Below, one piece after another: positions 25,679 through 33,809 of a DNA stretch of 64,000 bases. This DNA is from JACPPO01 sp965262505. Its GTDB lineage: Bacteria; Acidobacteriota; Vicinamibacteria; Vicinamibacterales; UBA2999. The position numbers and the translations under genes are program-made. Position 1 is the stretch's first letter, and each line of letters opens with the position of its first letter. A model generated the notes under the pieces. It had not been told where the DNA came from. It did not search any database and saw only the letters and a list, made by a program, of their open reading frames with translations. The stretch spans positions 1-64,000 of the forward strand of contig CBDHFM010000018.1 of assembly GCA_965262505.1 (NCBI GenBank). Reading direction: 5' to 3'.

Positions 25679-26365
25679 ATGTTGTATCTCTCCCGCGCCA
25701 GCCTCAAACGCGACGCCTCCGTGGCGGCGCTCGCGCCCCTGCTGCTGGGGAAGTCTGGGAGAGGCGGCCACACCGGGCAACCGGGGCATCATCTCGTGTG
25801 GTCTCTCTTCGCCGATGGTCCCGATCGGCAGCGTGACTTTCTCTGGCGCGAGATGGATACCGGCGTGTTCCTCATCCTGTCCGCCCGTCCGCCGGAGGAT
25901 CGGCATGGACTGTTCGAAATCGCGGAACCCAAGCCGTTCACGCCAACACTCGAACCCGGAGATCCGCTGAGATTCTCGCTGCGTGCCAATCCCGTACTCC
26001 GTCGTCGCGATCCCGCGCGCCGTCGTTCCGTCAAGCACGATGTGGTGATGGACGCGCTACGGTCCCATGCCAACGGCGATCGTGCCGTTCATCGGCGCGC
26101 CGCCGTCTGGGAGCAGGGCCTCGCATGGCTCGAACGACAGAGCGGAAGTGCCGGGTTTGCGTTCGATCCGAAATGTGTGCGAGTTGACGGCTACGAGCAG
26201 TTGCGCGTGTCACGTAAAGGATCGCCCGCGATGGCGTTTTCGACGCTGGAGTTCGAAGGGCTGTTGACGGTCAGTGATCCTGACGCTTTTCTGTCGGGTA
26301 TCGCGCGCGGCTTCGGTGCTACCAAGGCGTATGGCTGCGGCCTGATGCTGATTCGCCGGGCGTGA
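25679..26365 (+). CDS. casE: crRNA-processing endoribonuclease Cas6e
   Basis: This 228-residue protein cuts pre-crRNA in the repeat hairpin. It contains GQPGHHLVWSLFAD (residues 33-46) with the candidate catalytic His at 37/38, and the C-terminal glycine-rich RAMP loop ARGFGATKAYGCGLMLIRRA. The KHDVVMDAL segment lies mid-protein. The repeats have the expected GCG-stem. It closes the effector part of the operon; an unrelated relic separates it from cas1. Confidence 0.92.
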   Translation: MLYLSRASLKRDASVAALAPLLLGKSGRGGHTGQPGHHLVWSLFADGPDRQRDFLWREMDTGVFLILSARPPEDRHGLFEIAEPKPFTPTLEPGDPLRFSLRANPVLRRRDPARRRSVKHDVVMDALRSHANGDRAVHRRAAVWEQGLAWLERQSGSAGFAFDPKCVRVDGYEQLRVSRKGSPAMAFSTLEFEGLLTVSDPDAFLSGIARGFGATKAYGCGLMLIRRA

Positions 26366-26853
26366 TTGAGGGCTATGCGATGGTCCGCCGAACATTGCTC
26401 CATTACGGATTCAGAGGGACCGCAAGCGGAATGGGGTGACATCCTTCAGCGAATCGAGGACGGCGACAATCAACAAACGGAGTTCAAGCGCGGCCGGGAG
26501 ACCTGTCGGCCGTTGGCAGAGCGATCTGCGCGTTTACGAATGCCGCCGGAGGCGTCATCATCCTGGGAGTCGAAAAGCGTTGGTGCTCAGGAAAACGCTG
26601 AGCACGCGCACGACCGCCTGACGTCATTTCTGCACACCGGTTGCAGCACACCGGTCTCCGCTCGCACGGGACGTCACGAAGATCCCAGTGAGTGGGTGCT
26701 TGGGTGGAAGTCCCACGCCAGCAGGGATTCGAGCCGATACGTTCCGACTGGGAAGATCGCCATTTGCTTCCCCGGACAGCGCTTCGTGACAATGTCATCT
26801 GACGCTGGGTACGGCCCGGAACGTGCGGCCGGTTCAACGGAGGATCGGGACTG
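26366..26853 (+). pseudogene. Frameshifted AlbA_2/Schlafen-like domain relic between cas6e and cas1
   Basis: One frame encodes ILQRIEDGDNQQTEFKRG (26438-26491); after a frame change the next reads DLSAVGRAICAFTNAAGGVIILGVEKRW (about 26497-26585). Together they match the start of AlbA_2 (Schlafen-like) domains, where E.EFK is followed by AFAN..GG.I.LGV. The rest of the protein is missing. The following 26600-26853 shows no recognised gene. The relic interrupts the usual cas6e-cas1 junction, so a gene was inserted and then decayed here. Confidence 0.6.
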
Positions 26854-27798
26854 ATGGCGACGATGCCGGGTATGGCGCCGCCGCGCCCGATCCCCATTAA
26901 GGATCGCGCCTCGATCCTGTTTGTCGAGAGGGGACAACTTGACGTGCTGGACGGCGCGTTCGTTGTGGTCGACAAGAACGGCGTCCGCACACACATCCCG
27001 GTAGGCGGCCTCGCGTGCCTGATGCTGGAGCCAGGCGCCCGCGTATCCCATGCCGCGGTCGCATTGGCCGCACGGGTGGGGTGCCTGCTCGTCTGGGTTG
27101 GCGAAGCCGGCGTCCGGCTGTACTCGGCCGGTCAACCCGGTGGCGCGCGTGCCGACCGCCTGCTGCACCAGGCGCGATTGGCGCTGGACCAAGATGCCCG
27201 GCTCAAGGTCGTTCGCAAGATGTACGACATGCGATTCGGAGAGCCTGCCCCACAACGACGCTCGGTCGATCAGTTGCGTGGCATCGAAGGCGCGCGAGTA
27301 AAACGCCTCTACCAGGTACTGGCTCGGCAGCATGGCGTGACATGGAAGGGGCGGAAGTACGACCCGGGGAGCTGGGAGGCTGCCGACTTGGCGAATCGTT
27401 GTCTCAGCCAGGCGACCGCGTGTCTCTACGGGTTGGCCGAAGCCGCGATTCTGGCGGCGGGCTACGCGCCAGCCGTCGGCTTTCTACATACCGGCAAGTC
27501 GCTGTCCTTCGTCTACGACGTGGCGGACGTGTACAAGTTCGAAACCGTGGTCCCGATAGCATTTCAGGTCGCAGGGCAGGCGCAACGGGGGAAGCAGCCG
27601 GCCGCCGGCGATCCGGTTGGCGAAGTCAGGCGTAGCTGCCGAGACAGCTTCCGGCGGACCGGAGTGCTCAACAGACTCATTCCCGGCATCGAGGAGATGT
27701 TGGCCGCAGGCGGGTTCGATCCTCCGCAGCCGCCGGATGAAGCTCAGCCTATCGCCATTCCCGAGGAACCGAGCGGAGATGTTGGTCATCGTGGTTAA
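26854..27798 (+). CDS. cas1: CRISPR integrase Cas1 (type I-E)
   Basis: This 314-residue protein inserts new spacers together with Cas2. Metal-binding residues are visible in QLRGIEGARVKRLYQ (Glu about 144), GFLHTGKSLSFVYDVADVYK (His about 212, Asp about 225). The N-terminus (ILFVERGQLDVLDGAFVVVDKNG) matches the I-E branch. A proline-rich C-terminal tail overlaps cas2 by 20 bp. All catalytic positions are present, so adaptation may be functional. Confidence 0.93.
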   Translation: MATMPGMAPPRPIPIKDRASILFVERGQLDVLDGAFVVVDKNGVRTHIPVGGLACLMLEPGARVSHAAVALAARVGCLLVWVGEAGVRLYSAGQPGGARADRLLHQARLALDQDARLKVVRKMYDMRFGEPAPQRRSVDQLRGIEGARVKRLYQVLARQHGVTWKGRKYDPGSWEAADLANRCLSQATACLYGLAEAAILAAGYAPAVGFLHTGKSLSFVYDVADVYKFETVVPIAFQVAGQAQRGKQPAAGDPVGEVRRSCRDSFRRTGVLNRLIPGIEEMLAAGGFDPPQPPDEAQPIAIPEEPSGDVGHRG

Positions 27799-28090
27799 CA
27801 ACGCACCGCCGAGGCTCCGCGGGCGCTTAGCAGTGTGGTTGTTGGAGATCAGAGCTGGTGTCTACGTCGGCAACTACTCGCGCCGAACACGCGAGATGAT
27901 CTGGGGACACGTGAAGGAGGAAATCGGGGGCGGAGATGCCATTCTTGCCTGGGCCGCACGGAACGACGCGGGGTACGACTTTGACACCTGTGGGGTCAAT
28001 CGGCGCATCCCTGTGGACTTCGACGGATTCAAGCTCGTGCGATTTTTGCCCTTGCCAGCCGACGGTGATCGAGTTGGACTCCAGGAGTAA
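27779..28090 (+). CDS. cas2: CRISPR adaptation protein Cas2 (type I-E)
   Basis: This 103-residue protein starts MLVIVVNNAPPRLRGRLAVWLLEIRAGVYVG and contains REMIWGHVKEEIGGGDAILAW, as in the Cas2e (CT1978) type. It dimerises between two Cas1 dimers. It is the normal short form, without the C-terminal DnaQ fusion known in some I-E systems; a separate DnaQ-like gene lies beyond the array at 28512. Confidence 0.92.
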   Translation: MLVIVVNNAPPRLRGRLAVWLLEIRAGVYVGNYSRRTREMIWGHVKEEIGGGDAILAWAARNDAGYDFDTCGVNRRIPVDFDGFKLVRFLPLPADGDRVGLQE

Positions 28091-28195
28091 TCGTCAGAAA
28101 TCGGGCCGCGCCCCTCGGTCCAGAGACAGGCGAGCTAAACTGGTGCGCTTGGTGGCATCCAGTAACACCTTCTCAATTAAAGCGTTGTAGGAAGA
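28091..28195 (+). promoter_or_regulatory. Putative CRISPR leader
   Basis: About 105 bp lie between cas2 and the first repeat. The last third is AT-richer (AACACCTTCTCAATTAAAG) than the surroundings, as leaders usually are. It should contain the array promoter and the Cas1-Cas2/IHF-type integration signals. No exact IHF site was identified. Confidence 0.5.
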
Positions 28196-28407
28196 GTGTT
28201 CCCCGCGCGGGCGGGGATGAACCGCGGCGGCAGCAGAGTCTGACGATGCTCTGGACGTGTTCCCCGCGCGGACGGGGATGAACCGTGGATTCGACCGGAC
28301 AAGCGGCTCTCTATCTAGTGTTCCCCGCGCGGGCGGGGATGAACCGGCGAAGAGCGTAAGAGTTTCTGCCCCTGTTAAGTGTTCCCCGCGCGGGCGGGGA
28401 TGAACCG
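28196..28407 (+). CRISPR. CRISPR array, 4 repeats and 3 spacers (type I-E)
   Basis: Repeats of 29 bp start at 28196, 28257, 28318 and 28379. They begin GTGTTCCCCGCGCGGG and end GGGGATGAACCG, the usual I-E form with a CCCCGCGCGGGCGGGG stem. Spacers are all 32 bp (28225-28256, 28286-28317, 28347-28378). The second repeat has one change (GCGGAC for GCGGGC). No spacer matches other text that I could find in this window. The array is very short for a complete system. Confidence 0.97.
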
Positions 28408-28511
28408 GGGGCATTGATGGGTCGGCGTGGGGCGGCTCGCCGGTTCGGCGACTTCCGCCCAAGCCAGTGCTACGCTTCCATCCGATTTGGGTTCATCACT
28501 GAGCATGATCC

Positions 28512-29069
28512 ATGGGCACCTTCGTCGCTATTGACTTCGAGACCGCCACCACCAGCCGCGACAGCGCCTGCGCGGTCGGCCTTGCGGCCTGCAGCGGCAG
28601 CCGGATCGTGCTCTCGCGGACCTACCTGATCCGGCCGCCAGCCAGGCAGTTCACGTTCACGGGGCTCCATGGTCTCGGTTGGCAGGACGTGCGCGACGCG
28701 CCCACCTTCGCCGAGCTGTGGCCGACGCTCCGCGCCTGGGTCGACGACGCGACGTTCGTCGCCGCCCACAATGCGCCGTTTGACCAGAGCGTCCTGCGCG
28801 CCTGTTGTGCCAGGTACCGGCTGCACCCGCCGCGGACGCCGTTCACCTGTACTGTGCAGCTCGCGCGTGCGCAGTGGGGAATCTCCCCGACGAAGCTGCC
28901 CGACGTCTGCCGCGAGCTTCGCATCCCGCTCCGTCACCACGACGCTGGAGCGGATGCGCTGGCGTGTGCGCGCATCGTTCTCGCGGCCGTGGCCGATGGT
29001 TGGCGTCCCGGGAAGCGCCGGCGCCGTCGAGGCGTCGTCACACGTCTTGAACAGCGCGCTAGGTTCTAG
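28512..29069 (+). CDS. DnaQ-like 3'-5' exonuclease (DEDDh)
   Basis: This 185-residue protein has the DEDDh exonuclease motifs: VAIDFETATT (Asp8, Glu10), AAHNAPFDQSVL (Asp91) and HHDAGADALACARI (His143, Asp148). It would trim 3' ends of DNA or RNA. It begins about 100 bp after the last CRISPR repeat on the same strand. DnaQ-type enzymes trim prespacers in I-E adaptation, and some I-E Cas2 proteins are fused to DnaQ, so a role here is plausible. A lysine/arginine-rich C-terminal tail may bind nucleic acid. Confidence 0.85.
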   Translation: MGTFVAIDFETATTSRDSACAVGLAACSGSRIVLSRTYLIRPPARQFTFTGLHGLGWQDVRDAPTFAELWPTLRAWVDDATFVAAHNAPFDQSVLRACCARYRLHPPRTPFTCTVQLARAQWGISPTKLPDVCRELRIPLRHHDAGADALACARIVLAAVADGWRPGKRRRRRGVVTRLEQRARF

Positions 29070-29070
29070 T

Positions 29071-29127
29071 AGGGAGTCCACAACCGGACGGGATTGCAGA
29101 AAGGAACGGTTGTGCACCCCTCTGGCC
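29071..29127. repeat. Recombinase-site-like dyad, left copy
   Basis: The block reads GGGAGTCCACAACCGGACGG then TTGCAGAAAGGAACGG, TTGTGCACCCCTCTGGCC. Half-sites TGCAGAA and TTGTGCA face each other. The block begins directly after the exonuclease stop codon. Related copies are at 33690-33735 (direct) and 35695-35728 (inverted). The half-sites resemble those next to the serine recombinase at 35632-35681. Confidence 0.5.
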
Positions 29128-29251
29128 ACAGACGGGTTTCCATGGTCAGATCGAGACGTTCTTTACCATCAGGTTGACGAACGTTTCAGATGGCGGTTCC
29201 GCGTGCGGACCAGCCGAGTGTGGCACCGGGCCACTCCTTCCGGATGCGTCG

Positions 29252-31927
29252 TTAGTTGCCCCAGCCGTAGCCGACCCGCACGTAGTAGTAGGCCCCGTTG
29301 AAGCCCCACGGCGTGTACTCGCTGTACTTCTCGCCGACAGACATCGCGCGCGCACTCTCGTCCGGGTAGGTGTTGAACGCGTTCTGGGCACCGAGGGCCA
29401 GCGTCGTGCCGCCGCCGAGGGCGACGCTCGCTTCCAGGTCGACGATCGGCTTGCCGTCGAAGAAACCTTGCTCGATGCCGCCCGAGGGCAGGTAGACCTG
29501 GGCGAAGCCGCTGTCGTAGTCGTACCAGCCGCCGAAGTAGTTCACCCGCCCGAGAAGGCTCACCCGCCCGACCTGCTGGGTCAGCCCGACGTTCCAGCGG
29601 CTGCGCGGCAGCGCGTAGGTGAACTCGGCCAGACGCCGGTCGTTGAGCAGCCCCTTCTCGTTGTCAGTCACCTTGGTGTCGGTGTAGTTGAAGACGGCGC
29701 TGATGGTCGTGTTGCCGCGCAGCGCGAGCGGCGTGAAGGTCGACACCAGATCGATCCCCTGCGACGCGGTCGCGAACGCGTTCGTGAAGAACCGGAACCG
29801 CCGCAGGTCGCGGGCGGCCGTCACGCCCTCCGCCAGCAGGGTATCGATCTCGTCTGCGGTGAGGGTGAAGTTGCTCGTGATCCCGATCCGGTCCGAGACG
29901 TCGATCCGGAAATAATCGGCCGTGACGCTGAACTCCCCGGTGTCGAAGACGACGCCGGCGGTATAGTTGATCGACTGCTCCGGGGCGAGCGGCACGCCGC
30001 CGCGTAGCGCCGCCACCGGCGAGATCGACGGGATCGTGCCGTTGTTGACCAGATCGCCGAGCGCCGGGTCGAAGATGGTCGAGATGTTGAACCCGTTCTG
30101 CTGGCCCGGCGTCGGGGCGCGGAACCCGCTGCTCACGCTGGCGCGCACGAACCCGACCCGGCCGGAGACCTTGCTGTTCATCGTCGTGCCGAAGTCGTCG
30201 AAGTGCTCGACCCGGACGGCCGTTCCGAGCGTCCAGTCGTCCTCGGCGCCGGTCAACTCGACGTCGCCGTAGACCGCGACGCTGCGCCGGCTCCAGGTGC
30301 CCGCAGCCAGCGGCCCGTAGCCGAAGAACCCGTTGGACCCGGCGGAGAACCCTTGCCCCCGGCCATAGGGACCGACCGTCCACGACGCCGGGTCGCCGGC
30401 CTGGGTCTGGTACTGCTCGTTCCGCCATTCCGCGCCGGCCGCGAGGTTGATCATGTCGCTGGCGGCGTAGGACACGTCGGCGTTCAGGCCGATCTCCCGC
30501 TGCCGGTTGCTGCCGAGATTGAACGCGGTGGGCGTATCGGGGCCGAGCGAGGCGTTGACAGTGTCGGTGATGAACAGATCGGTTTCGTGAGCCCCGACCG
30601 AGCCGCTCACGTCCCAGACGACGCCGGCCGCAGTCAAGCGGCGGATGCCACCCACAAACGACAGGTCCTGCGCCTCACCGCCGAAGCTCGGCGTGAAGCC
30701 GCCCGGAAACCGCTCCCGGAACGAGAAACAGTTCGGGTCGTCGAACACCTGCTGCAGGGCGACCGGGTCGGCGACGTGATCGGTGATGGCCACCGTCGGG
30801 CAGTTCGCCGAGCCGGTGCCTGCCGCCATGAGCGCGTCGCCGATCAGCAGCGTCTGGCCGCCGTCGAGGCTGAAGACGCCGCCCCGCGTGTTCGGGTTTC
30901 GGAAGAAGAAGCCGCCGGTCACTTTCTTACTGGCGTAGTTGGTGTGGCTGTAGACCTGCAGGCCGTTGTCGAACAGGTTTCCGAAGTTCCCGAATAGCTT
31001 CAGGTCGTCCTCGAGGTCCGGCGATCCCCAGACCTGCGGCGTATCGGACCGCACGTCCGTGTTCCCGGCCCCGATGAGCGCGATCGCATCGCTGCGGGGC
31101 GCGCTCCGGTTGGTCGGGTTCGACCCTCCGTACTCCAGGCTGAGGTTGGCGAAGCCGGTGGCGCCGAGAGGCAGGCCGACGTTGGCGGCGACGTGCATCG
31201 CCTCGCCGTCGCCATCGCCGAACGTGCCGGTGTTGAACTCGAGGGCGCCGCCGGAAGGAGCATCCTTGAGCTGGAAGTTCAGCACGCCGGCGATCGCGTC
31301 CGAACCATACTGCGCCGCCGCGCCATCGCGCAGCACCTCGACCTGCCGTAACGCAATCGACGGAATGGCCGAGATGTCGGGGCCCTGCGATCCGAACGCC
31401 ACGCCGTTGCCGCCGTGCCAGTCGATGATCGACGACCGGTGGCGGCGCTTGCCGTTGACCAGGACCAGCGTATGGTCCGGGGCCAGGTTGCGCAGCATCA
31501 CCGGCCGGACAACCGTGGACGCATCGCTGATCGGCTGGGTGTTGACGTTGAACGACGGGACCACCGTGCGGAGCTGATCCTGCAGGTTGAGGGTCCCCTG
31601 CCTGGAGAGGTCGGCGGGCGAGAGCACGTCGACCGGCACCGGCGACTCGGTCACCGTCCGCGGCTGCGCGCGGGAGCCGACGACGACCGTTTCCTCGGTA
31701 AAACCGGCCAGCAGGTTTTGGACCTCCTCGGGCGACAGCCCGAGCGCCTCGACCTCGTCCGGCGTCATCCCGAGCGCGCGGCCGAGCGCCTCGATCGGCT
31801 CCTGCGGTTCGTCCTGTGCCGCGCCGCGGGCGTCGGCCGCGACGGGCGCCCAGAGCAGCGCCAGTACGGCCAGCGCCGCAACACCGCGCGCCGCCAGATC
31901 TCTCGTCTTCAGAGGAGTTGGTTGCAA
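29252..31927 (-). CDS. TonB-dependent outer-membrane receptor
   Basis: This 891-residue protein has a signal peptide (GVAALAVLALLWAPVAADA, residues 15-33), a TonB box/plug region (ETVVVGSRAQPRTVTESPVPVDVLS, then LVNGKRRHRSS and VEVLRDGAAAQYGSDAIAGVLNFQL) and a long beta-barrel ending YYYVRVGYGWGN with a terminal aromatic pattern. It imports a large ligand such as a siderophore, glycan or cobamide; the substrate cannot be told. A short IEALGRALGMTPDEVEALGLSPEEVQNLLAGF segment precedes the TonB box. An IS lies 41 bp before its start and has probably altered its promoter. Confidence 0.92.
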   Translation of the reverse strand: MQPTPLKTRDLAARGVAALAVLALLWAPVAADARGAAQDEPQEPIEALGRALGMTPDEVEALGLSPEEVQNLLAGFTEETVVVGSRAQPRTVTESPVPVDVLSPADLSRQGTLNLQDQLRTVVPSFNVNTQPISDASTVVRPVMLRNLAPDHTLVLVNGKRRHRSSIIDWHGGNGVAFGSQGPDISAIPSIALRQVEVLRDGAAAQYGSDAIAGVLNFQLKDAPSGGALEFNTGTFGDGDGEAMHVAANVGLPLGATGFANLSLEYGGSNPTNRSAPRSDAIALIGAGNTDVRSDTPQVWGSPDLEDDLKLFGNFGNLFDNGLQVYSHTNYASKKVTGGFFFRNPNTRGGVFSLDGGQTLLIGDALMAAGTGSANCPTVAITDHVADPVALQQVFDDPNCFSFRERFPGGFTPSFGGEAQDLSFVGGIRRLTAAGVVWDVSGSVGAHETDLFITDTVNASLGPDTPTAFNLGSNRQREIGLNADVSYAASDMINLAAGAEWRNEQYQTQAGDPASWTVGPYGRGQGFSAGSNGFFGYGPLAAGTWSRRSVAVYGDVELTGAEDDWTLGTAVRVEHFDDFGTTMNSKVSGRVGFVRASVSSGFRAPTPGQQNGFNISTIFDPALGDLVNNGTIPSISPVAALRGGVPLAPEQSINYTAGVVFDTGEFSVTADYFRIDVSDRIGITSNFTLTADEIDTLLAEGVTAARDLRRFRFFTNAFATASQGIDLVSTFTPLALRGNTTISAVFNYTDTKVTDNEKGLLNDRRLAEFTYALPRSRWNVGLTQQVGRVSLLGRVNYFGGWYDYDSGFAQVYLPSGGIEQGFFDGKPIVDLEASVALGGGTTLALGAQNAFNTYPDESARAMSVGEKYSEYTPWGFNGAYYYVRVGYGWGN

Positions 31928-32007
31928 CGTGCTCTCCCTTCTGTGTATGTCCGTGTGGTGCTCTCACTGTACCGCCACGGATTTCTTGGACAGCCGGGTG
32001 AGTGTAT

Positions 32008-32898
32008 TCACGCGGCCGTGGTGAGCGCAAACGCGCGACGGACGACGGCGGGTGCGCGGAAGCCGAGTCGCTCGATCAACCACTGCTGGTTATAGGTCTC
32101 CTTGAAGGTGCGCAGCGCCTGCTGCAAGTCCTCGACATCCGTAAAGTGGCGCACCCACAGCAGCTGTTCCTTGAGGGTGCGGAAGAACCGTTCGATGCAG
32201 CCGTTCCCCTCGGGCTGGCGGACGAAGGCCGGTGATGACACGATGCCGAGGAACCGGAGCTCGGCGTGAAAGTCGTTGCTCATGTACTGACTGCCGTGGT
32301 CGTGGCGCATCGTGAGCCCGCTCGCCACGCCGGCGGCCATCGTCCCGAAGTGATCTCGGACGCCCTGGCGCACCGGCTCCAACGCCTCGAAGCGCGTGCC
32401 GTACTTCGCCGCGTGTAGTCCCACACATTCGGCCGTGCAGTGATCGATCGCCCCGAAGATCGTGACGTGGCCGTCCGCCAGCGTCACGGTGGCCGTCGCA
32501 TCGGTGCCCCACATCACGTTGGGACTGGCGGTGACGATGGTGCCGTCGTGGGGACGGGCGGCGACCGGCGTGGGCAGCCGCGCAGGGCCGAGCAAGTCGG
32601 CAGCGCGCATCACGACCAACGTCCGACGTTTCGACGTGCGCAGCCCCTGCACCCGCAAGCGCGCCCAGATCTTGCGGTGCCCTTCGCCGTGGAACGGACT
32701 CGCGGCGATCACGGCCCGGACCGCGGCCGTCAGCTCCGCATCCGACTGGGGCGGCTTGGGTCCGCGCTTGGCCACCGGCGTCGGCCGGGCGGGCCGGTTC
32801 CGTTGCGCGTAGACCGTCGAGCGCGGCACCTGCCACACGCGCGTGACGCGGGCGATGCCGTACGGCCGGTGAGTGGAGGGCGAAGTCTCGTGACTCAT
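32008..32898 (-). CDS. IS3-family transposase OrfB, copy 2
   Basis: This 296-residue protein parallels the OrfB at 5349-6242. Catalytic text is WGTDATA, RHDHGSQ and PEGNGCIERFFRTLK; FHGEGHRKIWARLRVQGLRTS precedes it. I take ATG 32898 (MSHETSPS), which overlaps the orfA stop as ATGA, although the frame is open to 32964. The frame is intact and the enzyme may be active. Confidence 0.87.
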   Translation of the reverse strand: MSHETSPSTHRPYGIARVTRVWQVPRSTVYAQRNRPARPTPVAKRGPKPPQSDAELTAAVRAVIAASPFHGEGHRKIWARLRVQGLRTSKRRTLVVMRAADLLGPARLPTPVAARPHDGTIVTASPNVMWGTDATATVTLADGHVTIFGAIDHCTAECVGLHAAKYGTRFEALEPVRQGVRDHFGTMAAGVASGLTMRHDHGSQYMSNDFHAELRFLGIVSSPAFVRQPEGNGCIERFFRTLKEQLLWVRHFTDVEDLQQALRTFKETYNQQWLIERLGFRAPAVVRRAFALTTAA

Positions 32899-33287
32899 CG
32901 CTTCGACCTCCACCAGCCCAAAGGGCGGCCGGCCTCCAGGTGTCGAATCTTCTCGGCCAGCCACGCCTTGTCGGTGGCGAGATCCGCCACGACGCTCTTG
33001 AGCCGCCGCGTGTCCGCGCCCTCGACGGCGACCTCGCGATGCTTGAGGCGGGCCTCACCGACGGCCACGAAGTCGTCACGCCACTGCGAGAGCTTCGCCG
33101 CCGTCACGCCATGGCGACGACTGAGGCTCTCGAGTGATTCCCCCTTGAGGACCTCGATGACCACGGAGACTTTTCGTCGCGCGGACCACCGCCCCGTGCC
33201 GACGAGCGCCCACGAGGCTGAGGCCTCTGCGGTCGCCCTCCGGGCTCCCTCCGAGGCCTCAGCCTCGTGCTGTTTTCCCTTGGACAT
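32895..33287 (-). CDS. IS3-family transposase OrfA, copy 2
   Basis: This 130-residue protein contains the HTH run RRKVSVVIEVLKGESLESLSRRHGVTAAKLSQWRDDF (about residues 37-73) and a C-terminal ADLATDKAWLAEKIRHLEAG helix. The N-terminal 30 residues are an extension not present in copy 1. It pairs with OrfB through an ATGA overlap. Confidence 0.83.
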   Translation of the reverse strand: MSKGKQHEAEASEGARRATAEASASWALVGTGRWSARRKVSVVIEVLKGESLESLSRRHGVTAAKLSQWRDDFVAVGEARLKHREVAVEGADTRRLKSVVADLATDKAWLAEKIRHLEAGRPLGWWRSKR

Positions 33288-33355
33288 AACTCATTCTCCT
33301 TCTCGCAGAAGGCTGTCAAAAGAAATCGTGGGGCGCGGGAGTGTGGTGCTCTCAC

Positions 33356-33809
33356 GGGCTACGGGATTGCTCCTATCGGCTTGTGGTTCCAGAACCCCAT
33401 CATTGCGTTTTGTCGGCGTTTCATGAGGAGAGTCTACGCGCTGAGCCACACAACGACGAACCACCCGCCCACGAGCGACGTACACTGCCTTCTGGTCGCT
33501 TCGCCAGAAATTCTACCGCTCGGTCTGGAATTCCTTGAGGTCCGCGCGGATCACCGTCGTGACATTCTCGGTGGCGGTGGCGGCGATATCGGCGATCGCG
33601 TCGGCGACGGTCAGGACGTCGAGATGTAGTTCAGACCACTGGACGTGGCGAGCGACATGTTCAGGATGGATGGGGCACTACTAGCAGGGAGGGAGTCCAC
33701 ACCCGGACATATTGCAGAAAGGAACGGTTCTGCACGTCCGCGAGCTCGTCGAGCGGGCCGACCGCGAGGTGGAGCACCTGATCGCGCGGTTCCACCCGAT
33801 CCTTTGGCC
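33356..33809. other. Intergenic stretch with a recombinase-site-like copy
   Basis: No gene is convincing in these 450 bp. The copy of the dyad block is at 33690-33735 (GGGAGTCCACACCCGGACAT, then TTGCAGAAAGGAACGG, TTCTGCAC). TGCAGAA and TTCTGCA here form perfect 7-bp arms. Confidence 0.45.

Larger units (their letters stand above)
31968..33340 (-). mobile_element. IS3-family insertion sequence, copy 2 (1373 bp)
   Basis: The ends read TGTACCGCCACGG then TTTCTTGGACAGCC on the left and, inward from the right, TCCCGCGCCCCACG then TTTCTTTTGACAGCC, matching copy 1. It is bounded by a 15-bp direct repeat, GTGTGGTGCTCTCAC, at 31953-31967 and 33341-33355, far longer than the 4-bp duplication of copy 1. 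The copies are related but clearly diverged. Confidence 0.85.

Noticed and set aside
26690..26760. Structured text between cas6e and cas1 resembling part of a group II intron
   Set aside because: Some short motifs look intron-like, but I found no domain V hairpin and no reverse-transcriptase frame nearby.
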